A stretch of DNA of 13,528 bases from Goniomonas avonlea (taxonomy: Eukaryota > Cryptophyceae > Goniomonadida > Goniomonadaceae), in contig QUTJ01031618.1 in assembly GCA_003573635.1 (NCBI GenBank), positions 1-13,528 on the forward strand. The letters run 5' to 3'. Numbering within the stretch: position 1 is the first letter of the stretch; each line of letters starts with the position of its first letter. Of this stretch, positions 9,301 to 13,528 are shown one piece after another. Below the pieces are notes generated by a model, which saw only the letters and a list, made by a program, of their open reading frames with translations, searched no databases and was not told where the DNA came from. The position numbers were made by a program, and so were the translations under genes.

Positions 9301-12300
9301 GGGTTCCGAGGCCGGGGCTCTGCTTGCACAGGAGCGAGGTGGTTGATGCCCACTGCGACGTCAGGCACGCTGACCCGCCAAGAGAAGGCTTTATGGAGCC
9401 TGCGACCGTGCTAAGGCTGGTCCCGATCACTGTCACACTTGTCGACCCGGTCTGGGGGCCGTTGGAGCGCAGGGTGGCGCTGGGAGCCGCAGACCAGAAG
9501 GACAAGGCAGACTTGGCGGTGGCAGCAAACACGCAGACGGAGAGAGAGACTGCACGATCTGAGCCCTTGGCTCGGCCCAATTCCTCACTCTCTGTTGCCG
9601 GCCCCGGGAGCGAGCTGTTTGGGCACGCTGCCAGCTGGCTCCAGGCCAGTGGGAGCCTCACCCTGACTGTTGCGTCAGGCCAGCAAGTTCCTTCCGACGC
9701 AGACACCACGGTGTACGTGACGATCGGCAACCCTGCGGCGTCCCAGCTCTTGCTCACACCCACAATTGCGGTGCCCGACACCGTGTCGCATGGCCCATCG
9801 CCTATTCACGAGAAACCAATGCACGCGAGAGCGCACGCAGCAAGAGTTTTCGGCGGCGCAAGTTACCTCTCGCAGCACGTGCGAACCAACAGCCCCAACA
9901 CCGGCAGTGTGAGTGTCACCGTGCTCGGCCTTGAGTTCAACGTCGAGGATTACTCCGTCGTTTCCGCTTCGGGCCGCACTGCCTGTGAAGGATCTCGCTG
10001 GGTTTCGAACACAGCCGTCCTCTGCCGGCTACCTCGTGCTGGAGGCGCCGCTCTGGATTCCGTAGTTACCGTCTTGAGCTCACACCCCACGCTAACGGCC
10101 AGCTTTTCGTTCGACACTGTTGCTGTGCGGGGCGCAGTATTCTCTGGGACAAACACTGCACCAACTGCGGCCACGAGCGTGACCGTGGTTGGGCAGAAGG
10201 TCGGCCCTGGCATGTCGAGCCGTGTGCGGGCTGGCCAGACAGCGTGCGAATCCACCGCTTGGACAACCGACACCTCTCTGGTGTGTAAATCACGCTGTTC
10301 GAGAAAGCTGCGATCACGACCTTATCGCCCGCAGGTAGCGGCGTGCTCGGCCGAAAGATGAACCGAAGTGTGTTAGGCTGTCCCAACGCGCGGGAGCCAT
10401 CGAACGCCATGGCTATGTCCCAGACCCCGGTTCCTCCCAGCACTCTCTGCACCGAGGTCCTGACTGCTGCCGGAACGGGCCCACTGGCCACAAGGGAAAC
10501 CGCAACTGGCGGCTGGCCTCTAGCGCCCGGGTTGACCAGAGTGAACGCAACCACAGTCGCCTGTGTCGCTGGCACCTCCTGCCCCGCAGCAACCGTCAGC
10601 GTGAGGACCCCAGTCGACACCCAGGCGCCTGTCCCAGCAAACACTGCTGCGGATGCTCCTGAAAGTGCCAGGCGCGAGCTGTTGGTATTGCTGCCGGTAA
10701 GGCCAGTCACCGTAATGATCGATCCGGACACCAGCGTGACGGCCGGGATCATAGTGACTGTGATGGTGTTGTTGGCCAGCGTCTGCCTGCTGGACTCGGA
10801 CACAGTCAAGTTGGCCCAGGGCGTGAGACCGCTCAGCACAGTGCCGTTCACGAGTTGGTCCAGTACCTCAGAGGGCCCTCGGGCGGAGATGAGTGGGGTC
10901 GCGGGCACTGTACGCGCGGTCGCTGGGTTGCTTATGGTGAACGACACTTGAGTCAGGGTGTCGTTTCGAACAGCGTGGCTCGAAGCGACAGTCAACAGCA
11001 CGGTCCCTGCAGCAGATGTCAACAACACACTAGAAGAGCTGGGAGACTCATTCGAACGATCAGGTCGTGCTGTGCCCAGGGGCAAGCCCCTCCCTGCACC
11101 CCTTCTCCTTCTCCCTCCTCTCCCTCTCCCCCCTCCCACTCCCCAACAACCGAACCATAGTAGGGCGCACCTGGACCTTGAAGCTGTCCCCCCAAACACT
11201 GAAGCGTGCGGACCAGACAGGGGGAGCGTAGCGTTTGGAGTGAGAGAATCAACCAGTCGAGTCACATTGACGACTGTCCCGGACACCAGTGCGGCCACTG
11301 GTGTTAGCTCCAGCGTCAGCTGGTTCGCTGCGCTGTTGACGACTGTAGACTCTCTTATGGTGGCAACGCGCAGGGTTGTGTAACACAGTTTGCCGAGCTC
11401 GTACTGTGCCGATGGCAGGCAGGCGGGGTCAACTCGGCCAGGAATGCGAGGGTCAGAGAGGCTGTAGCCCGCGTTGCAAGTGATAGTGATGCGCTGAGCA
11501 TCATAGCGCTCGCTTGGTGGAGTGACGGCAGCATTCACAGGCGGCTGGTAGGGTCCACATACCGCTGCAACAATGTGTCAGTTCGGTGCCAGCCTGAGCG
11601 TCAGTGTCATCAGTGCCAGTGCCAAATCAGTGTCACTGGCCCGGCATGATATCGATCAAGGTCAGTGAATCGAAGAAGAGCAGAAGTCTGCGCGGGTCTC
11701 AGTCTCAGTCGCGTATGTAGTATATGCGTCGTGTGCGAGAGAGAGTGTGACGGCATCGCACACAAGACAGAGACCGATGATGAGATCCACAAGTCAGTAC
11801 CAGCGAGGCGACGGTGTGGGTCAATCGTCAATACAGTGTACAACAACAGCTCACCGAGACACCTCTGCTCGGTGCTCACAAATCTCTGCGGCATCTCGCA
11901 AGGGCAGCGACTGATGCCATCAACCTTGTTGCTGACACTGGATACTCGTAGCATCCCGTCCTCACCCCAGACATAAAGTCCATTTGAGGACCCGATGAAG
12001 ACCGTGGATCCTAAAATCAGGTCAGACCAAGCGCTGCCGAGCGCAACACTCACCTGACACAAGCAGAGAATGCGCCGAGTTGGTGATTCCTCCTCCCAAC
12101 GCTTTCCATGCACCAGAGCTCTGGTCCCAGTGCGCAACATTGCAGATATTTCCTGTACAAAACTGACCACCCACGTAAACCCCTCCCGTATGGTCTGGGG
12201 CCAGAGCGTAGACCAGCCCTCCTTGCGAGATGCCTCCCACAGGGGTCCAAGTTGCGGCACGTCTGTGCCAGGAGGCAAGCGCAACCACTGTGAGCCCTCC

Positions 12301-13058
12301 CGCGCGAACGAAACCACCACCCGCATACACAGTCAAGTGGTCGGGCGTCGTGGCAAGTGCATAAACCGGCCCTGGTGTCCCATCAGCCGATTCACAGCCA
12401 GAGCTAAGAGAGTTCCAGCCAGGAGTGTCAAGATCAGTTCCCGTTGACCAATGAGCAATTCCTTGCAGCGTCACACCAGACGCACTGCGAGCGAAGCAGC
12501 CGCCGGCAAAGAAGTCAAGAGCGGTTCCGAGAGTGTGGCCCGAATGCAAAAAAAGGTGCCCATCGGCGAGGGCATAGACACAGGATGGAACGAGAGGAGA
12601 CGCAACAGGAAAGAGAGAGTTCTTACTGTACATGAGAAAATGAATCATGCTCCCGCCAAGCAGAACAGTCTCGTCATCATCCCAGGCAAGGACCGCGCGC
12701 ACAGTCCCCCTAATGGTGCTGCGTGCGGTCGTATTGAGGTGATGCGCAGAAAGGCCGGAAAACCCATCCGGATGGCTCAGACTCTCAAAACCTGCGATAA
12801 CACTATATTTTCCACAGTTTGAGGTTGTGGCTCTGCTTCCACTTGGAAACAGGTTTGACACAGGATGAAGATCGCACTGGCTCGTGACACTTGAACCGTG
12901 AGGAAAACTGCAGACCTCGCTACCATGAGTCACGACAACCCCTGCTGTGCGGTCAGACACAGAAGTTTTAAACGAAGAATCCCACCATGATCCCATCCCT
13001 GGGCCACACCCAGGACGCAGACCAGCACTGCCAGAACACCCCTCAGCATGGCTGCCAT
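245..13058 (-). CDS. Giant secreted multidomain surface/adhesion-like protein (3' end outside window)
   Basis: This is my reconstruction of a single gene. Its order is signal peptide, beta-propeller blades, CCP/sushi module, about four beta-rich LTLTV modules, about 32 TIG/IPT-like repeats, an EGF module and a GCC2/GCC3-like Cys-rich module, continuing past position 1. Exons are 13058-12986, 12944-12054, 12010-11855, 11564-11177, 11029-10292, then the inverted segment 9573-10291, then 9572-1768, 1206-1053 and 385-245. Phases agree at each splice: 1, 1, 1, 2, then 0 and 1. Two lesions interrupt the frame, the inversion and a one-base shift near 2350. Signal peptide and extracellular modules imply secretion or surface display, and an adhesion or matrix role is inference. 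An automatic annotation could easily split this into two or three genes at the inversion. No transmembrane segment or anchor lies in the window, so attachment must be decided downstream. I cannot assign a gene name. Confidence 0.8.
588..609. repeat. (CA)n microsatellite
   Basis: About ten CA units, intronic. Confidence 0.95.
701..739. repeat. GA-rich low-complexity tract
   Basis: Purine run of GAGAG with G and T interruptions, intronic. Confidence 0.9.
1032..1052. repeat. (CA)n microsatellite overlapping a splice donor
   Basis: About ten CA units. On the minus strand these are (GT)n, and the first GT is the proposed donor of the EGF exon. Confidence 0.9.
1053..1206 (-). CDS. EGF-like exon
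   Basis: 154 nt, phase 0 in and phase 1 out. Six Cys lie in EGF order: NEC, AGC, AEC, FTC, HC, YSC. The stretch CTDTEGSFTCHC fits the C-x-[DN]-x4-[FY]-x-C pattern of Asp/Asn-hydroxylated calcium-binding EGF modules. VNEC preceded by DQ partly matches the N-terminal calcium-binding consensus. The spacer between Cys 1 and Cys 2 (16 residues) is longer than usual. Calcium-binding EGF modules stiffen extracellular rods and bind partners. The donor chosen is GTGTGT at 1052, because phase 1 matches the next exon and gives SCVECATGKY at the join. Confidence 0.85.
1207..1767 (-). other. Intron between TIG array and EGF exon (561 nt)
   Basis: The donor is GTGAGT after CAG (1768), and the acceptor is TTGCAG ending at 1207. 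Both flanks are phase 0, so ...FTWDQ joins VNEC directly. The intron holds a pyrimidine tract on the plus strand (about 1428-1477) and CA-rich stretches. I see no other exon or gene in it on either strand. Confidence 0.8.
1428..1477. repeat. CT-rich low-complexity tract
   Basis: Pyrimidine run, partly (CT)n, intronic. CA-rich sequence flanks it on the left. Confidence 0.9.
1768..9572 (-). CDS. Large single exon of about 30 TIG/IPT-like repeats, with one frameshift
   Basis: About 7.8 kb without an intron. Each repeat of roughly 85 residues follows N.P.TG..SVTV.G...G......R.GGT.C..T.W.SDSSL.CK..AG......V.V........AFSYD. This resembles the TIG/IPT immunoglobulin-like fold, whose known features are an N-terminal SG.T.VTI.G strand, a central 'S.I.C..P.G' and a final 'F.Y'. 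The assignment rests on the pattern and needs a profile or structure check. The computed open frame extends right to 9781, but residues from 9573-9781 are antisense to the inverted segment, start at GTG and match no repeat. On the left the frame breaks near 2350, and repeats 29 and 30 continue in another frame to CAG at 1768 before GTGAGT. Such arrays usually make rigid extracellular stalks. Repeats are diverged in DNA, so this is an old expansion. Confidence 0.85.
2346..2357 (-). other. One-base frameshift in the repeat exon
   Basis: On the minus strand the frame reads KTAAGAR then CACCGVCSL, which matches no repeat. A shift of one base gives RDALVAVSAVSP and AFSYLSLAPQ, the expected repeat end, followed by SPTTGSTSVTVFG. 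One surplus base in the run GCCGGTGCGA explains it. Ambiguous bases at 2484 and 2929 show that sequence quality is low here, so an error is likelier than a real mutation. No splice signals bound it. Confidence 0.75.
2484..2929. other. Two ambiguous bases (N) within the repeat exon
   Basis: Single Ns lie at 2484 and 2929. Each makes one undetermined residue: in the ATG-x-LSVTVLG motif and in GGS-x-VGASSW. Neither is a gap, and the frame is unaffected. Confidence 0.95.
9573..10291 (+). CDS. Inverted coding segment: LTLTV module and first two TIG-like repeats
   Basis: The plus strand is open throughout. In order it encodes the end of an LTLTV module (NSSLSVAGPGSELFGHAASW), a full LTLTV module (GSLTLTVASGQQVPSDADTT), a linker, and two TIG-like repeats (NSPNTGSVSVTVLG and APTAATSVTVVG, each with G.TACE..W.....LC). 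It ends at VCKS. These pieces occur nowhere in the minus frame, yet they are what should come between exon 5 and the long repeat exon. The end VCKS joins in frame and in register to AKGSDRAVSL at 9572 on the minus strand, aligning with the KTAAGARDAL stretch of another repeat. The other join (NSV + RPNSSL) aligns with DSLTPNATL of exon 4 but lacks one base. I therefore read it as an inverted part of the same gene, not a separate plus-strand gene. Confidence 0.8.
10292..11029 (-). CDS. Exon 5: tandem LTLTV beta-rich modules, cut by the inversion
   Basis: About 246 codons with two further LTLTV modules. Signatures are GTVLLTVASSHAVRNDTLTQ with VSFTISNP, NTITVTMIPAVTLVSGSII, ALSGASAAVFAGTGAW, and VLTLTVAAGQEVPATQATVV with AFTLVNP. 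The last part, FRPSTPLPAGDKVVIAAFSN, belongs to a module whose continuation (RPNSSLSVAGPGSELFG) is found only on the plus strand at about 9573. Left of 10292 the minus-strand frame continues about 75 codons without domain resemblance and stops at 10066. In the present orientation the product would therefore be truncated here. Beta-rich Ser/Thr/Val/Asn composition with NxT/NxS sites fits a glycosylated extracellular stalk, which is inference. Confidence 0.75.
11030..11176 (-). other. Intron 4, optional: stop-free Gly/Arg-coding segment
   Basis: The reading frame stays open here but codes for a low-complexity Gly/Arg stretch (WGVGGGRGRGGRRRR) that interrupts the LTLTV module. Removing it with donor GTCCAG and acceptor TCTAG restores module spacing in phase 2. 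An alternative acceptor CCCAG nine bases earlier (exon then starting at 11038) also keeps phase. The lengths 147 and 138 are both multiples of three. It could be constitutively spliced, an exitron-type retained intron, or a true coding insertion. Confidence 0.5.
11086..11144. repeat. C/T-rich low-complexity tract
   Basis: Pyrimidine-rich on the plus strand. On the minus strand it is the G/A-rich body of the optional intron 4 and encodes Gly/Arg if retained. Confidence 0.85.
11177..11564 (-). CDS. Exon 4: CCP/sushi-like module and first LTLTV module
   Basis: The exon opens with VCGPYQPPVNAAVTPPSERY, then ITITCNAGYSLSDP, then ACLPSAQYELGKLCY. These are four Cys in CCP/sushi order, with the diagnostic C.x.GY.L segment. 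The usual Trp before the last Cys is absent. The sequence then changes to a beta-rich module: NQLTLELTPVAALVSGTVV, NVTRLVDSLTPNATLPLSGP, ASVFGG. The same module recurs in exon 5, where VLTLTVAAG is the clearest copy, which is why I call it LTLTV. I do not recognise a named family for it. CCP modules usually mediate protein-protein contact outside the cell. The exon ends in phase 2 before GTCCAG. Confidence 0.7.
11565..11854 (-). other. Intron 3 (290 nt)
   Basis: The donor is GTGAGC at 11854 and the acceptor TTGCAG ends at 11565. It joins phase 1 to phase 1, making Leu-Ala-Val-Cys ahead of the CCP module. I see no other gene within it on either strand. A tract of short CAGTG/TGACAC-type repeats lies near its 3' end (about 11580-11640). 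Confidence 0.7.
11855..12010 (-). CDS. Exon 3: last propeller blade and Cys-containing linker
   Basis: 156 nt, phase 1 at both ends. The start completes the blade begun in exon 2 (STVFIGSSNGLYVWGEDG). The rest (VSSVSNKVDGISRCPCEMPQ, then ending QRCL) holds three Cys and leads to the CCP module of exon 4. The donor is GTGAGC after TCTCG. Reading on past the donor gives sequence without any domain resemblance, which supports the exon end. The function is that of a structural linker, and no more can be said. Confidence 0.7.
12011..12053 (-). other. Intron 2 (43 nt)
   Basis: The donor is GTGAGT after CAG. CTGAC occurs 8 bases before the acceptor TAG, in the string CTGACCTGATTTTAG. Unspliced, the frame meets TGA inside the intron. 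Spliced, the phase-1 codon becomes GGA (Gly) and the blade motif LLVSG continues as STVFIGSSNGLYVWG, as expected for a propeller strand. This is one of the best supported splices here. Confidence 0.85.
12054..12944 (-). CDS. Exon 2: N-terminal beta-propeller-like blades
   Basis: About 297 codons. At least three recurring blades follow the pattern VYAL...VYAGG.F...G...A.W.....W..LGGG. Examples are GPVYALATTPDHLTVYAGGG with ALASWHRRAATWTPVGG, and GLVYALAPDHTGGVYVGGQF with VAHWDQSSGAWKALGGG. A weaker blade has VRAVLAWDDDETVLLGGS. This pattern matches the Rax2-like/kelch-like propeller families that carry 'W(D)...W..LG' and 'VYVGG.F' motifs. The match is by eye, not by profile. The first roughly 80 residues after the signal peptide hold several Cys and have no recognised fold. 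The exon starts and ends in phase 1 and ends at CAG before GTGAGT. The module probably forms part of a ligand-binding head of the mature protein. Confidence 0.75.
12945..12985 (-). other. Intron 1 (41 nt, or 44 nt with the tandem acceptor)
   Basis: The donor is GTGGGA directly after CATG. A CTGAC branch-like motif lies a few bases before the acceptor CGCACAG. A second AG follows three bases later (CAG, exon then starting at 12941). Both acceptors preserve phase 1 and differ by one Ala. The splice joins the signal-peptide frame to the propeller frame. Its size and its CTGAC motif closely resemble those of intron 2, which supports it. Confidence 0.65.
12986..13058 (-). CDS. Exon 1: start codon and signal peptide
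   Basis: The ATG at 13058-13056 has a purine at -3 (G) and G at +4, a reasonable eukaryotic start context. The translation opens MAAMLRGVLAVLVCVLGVA, followed by QGWDH. This is a classic secretory signal: a short N-region with one Arg, a hydrophobic core rich in Leu and Val, and small residues before a likely cleavage after AQG or nearby. The frame meets a stop near 12930 if left unspliced, so an intron is needed. The exon ends in phase 1 before GTGGGA. A longer open frame exists upstream to 13173, but it has no ATG of its own in a good position and its first part does not look like protein, so I prefer this start. Confidence 0.75.
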
Positions 13059-13063
13059 GGCAT
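13043..13063 (-). other. Overlapping upstream mini-ORF
   Basis: An ATG at 13063 lies five bases before the proposed start, in another frame. It reads six codons (MPWQPC) and stops at 13045-13043, inside the signal-peptide codons. If it lies in the 5' leader it would compete with the main start. Its own context (A at -3) is good. Confidence 0.4.
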
Positions 13064-13371
13064 CTTGTTTGCGGTAGCCCCCGAGTTGGGCCCCAACAGC
13101 CTTTTTCCGAGGTGCCGCGGTGCCTTGACAAAGAGCCCCTGACTACAGGCGCGGTAATACCGGGATGTACCACAAGTTAGGAAACGCCTTATCCGTAGCT
13201 AGGCCCGCTTTTGCACACAAGCGGTGCCAAAGCAGTTGAAAGACTGAAAGCACTGCTTGCTACGGGACCCTCGGCTCATACGTGAAGCTCCGAAACGGCA
13301 AGCCAATGGCAAAACACTAAAAATAATTAGGCAGGGTCTGCGAGGCCGTCTCGCTCACCACGCTGTTGCTC

Positions 13372-13412
13372 CCGAATCGGCAAAAATGGTCCGCATTCGG
13401 CGCCGAATCGGC
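13372..13412. repeat. Paired CCGAATCGGC palindromic motifs
   Basis: CCGAATCGGC occurs at 13372-13381 and again at 13403-13412, with starts 31 bases apart. The core CCGA-A-TCGG is palindromic around its central base. The second copy overlaps a perfect 14-base palindrome ATTCGGCGCCGAAT at 13395-13408. It may be a dimeric transcription-factor site, which is inference. Confidence 0.5.
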
Positions 13413-13476
13413 GTTGTCCCGGTCTCGGAAAGACATGTGTTTCTGTGAGGAGAGATCCACAACAGTTAACAACTTA

Positions 13477-13490
13477 ATACTGAACAGTAT
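13477..13490. repeat. Short inverted repeat ATACTG-AA-CAGTAT
   Basis: Perfect six-base arms around an AA centre, in the AT-richer distal upstream region. Possible protein-binding site, and it could equally be chance. Confidence 0.4.
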
Positions 13491-13528
13491 GTTCACAGTA
13501 CCTGGAATAAGTTGTGTATTTGCTGTAT

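Larger units (their letters stand above)
1768..10291. repeat. Tandem TIG/IPT-like protein repeat array, about 32 units
   Basis: Counting the xTGxxSVTVxG motif by hand gives 28 units in the long minus frame from about 9490 to 2400, two more after the frameshift, and two in plus orientation between about 9888 and 10291. The period is about 255 bases. On the plus strand the array shows as recurring ACNGTNAC motifs, the reverse complement of the SVTV codons. Copies differ at many silent and replacement sites. The invariant positions are the Trp, the Gly after SVTV, and the Ser/Thr-Asp/Glu-Ser/Thr triplet before the CK site. Confidence 0.85.
13059..13528 (-). promoter_or_regulatory. Upstream (5' leader and promoter) region
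   Basis: No coding sequence is recognised in these 470 bases. On the minus strand there is an AT-rich CCTAATTATTTTTAG at about 13316-13330, roughly 260 bases before the ATG. A CCAAT-type box lies at 13303-13307 (plus orientation). Farther upstream are the CCGAATCGGC repeats and another palindrome. The transcription start cannot be set from sequence. Confidence 0.35.

Noticed and set aside
9573-9781. N-terminal part of the 2,539-codon minus frame as the true start of a separate gene
   Set aside because: The frame opens with GTG, not ATG. These residues match no module, and the same DNA codes a clear LTLTV module on the other strand.
9573-10291. An independent plus-strand gene carrying TIG-like repeats
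   Set aside because: It begins and ends in the middle of modules whose missing halves lie at the flanking minus-strand positions. It has no start, stop or splice signals of its own.
9541-10330. Inverted repeats flanking the inverted segment that would indicate a site-specific recombinase
   Set aside because: Comparing about 40 bases on each side, I found only short matches such as AGAGAG and a near-palindrome TTGGCTCGGCCCAA at the left border with no partner on the right.
12400-12640. Possible further intron in exon 2 with donor GTAAGA near 12626 and acceptor CGCAG near 12495
   Set aside because: Phases differ (1 against 2), removal would delete the AGGCF blade motif, and the frame is open without it.
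13059-13173. Extension of exon 2's open frame upstream to 13173 as the protein N-terminus
   Set aside because: No suitable ATG and no signal peptide in that frame. The ATG at 13058 in the neighbouring frame gives a strong signal peptide and a phase-matched small intron.
1-13528. CRISPR array, prokaryotic operon, tRNA/rRNA genes or transposon ends
   Set aside because: Regular repeats are protein-coding or microsatellites. No spacer-repeat structure, tRNA-like cloverleaf, transposase motif or terminal inverted repeats with target duplication were seen by eye.

Overview
The window looks like nuclear DNA of a GC-rich, intron-bearing unicellular eukaryote. It carries spliceosomal GT-AG introns, dinucleotide and tetranucleotide microsatellites, a secretory signal peptide, and animal-type extracellular modules (CCP/sushi, EGF, GCC2/GCC3-like) on a very long repeat protein. 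The style recalls giant surface proteins of free-living algae and protists such as cryptophytes. That is a weak, memory-based guess, because no taxonomic marker is present.

Almost everything belongs to one gene on the minus strand. It starts at 13058 and runs off the left edge. Reading 5' to 3' on the minus strand: upstream region (13528-13059); exon 1, signal peptide (13058-12986); 41/44-nt intron; exon 2, WD/Rax2-like beta-propeller blades (12944-12054); 43-nt intron; exon 3 (12010-11855); 290-nt intron; exon 4, CCP module and the first beta-rich 'LTLTV' module (11564-11177); optional stop-free intron; exon 5, more LTLTV modules (11029-10292); a roughly 719-bp segment lying in the opposite orientation (9573-10291); a roughly 7.8-kb uninterrupted exon of about 30 TIG/IPT-like repeats (9572-1768); 561-nt intron; EGF exon (1206-1053); 667-nt intron; GCC2/GCC3-like exon (385-245); then an intron with a GACA microsatellite up to the edge. 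Intron phases match at every proposed junction, and this is the main support for the model. About 3,690 residues are encoded within the window.

The most striking observation is at 9573-10291. Its plus strand encodes the end of one LTLTV module, a whole LTLTV module and the first two TIG-like repeats. These are exactly the pieces missing from the minus-strand reading frame at that spot. Flipping the segment restores module spacing at both ends, apart from one missing base at one junction. It is therefore a local inversion inside a coding region: an assembly error, a loss-of-function allele, or a DNA-inversion switch in a surface protein. A second break, a one-base frameshift near 2350, lies close to two ambiguous bases and is probably sequence error.

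The protein is predicted to be secreted or displayed at the cell surface and to work as an elongated adhesion or matrix molecule. That role is inferred from domain architecture only.
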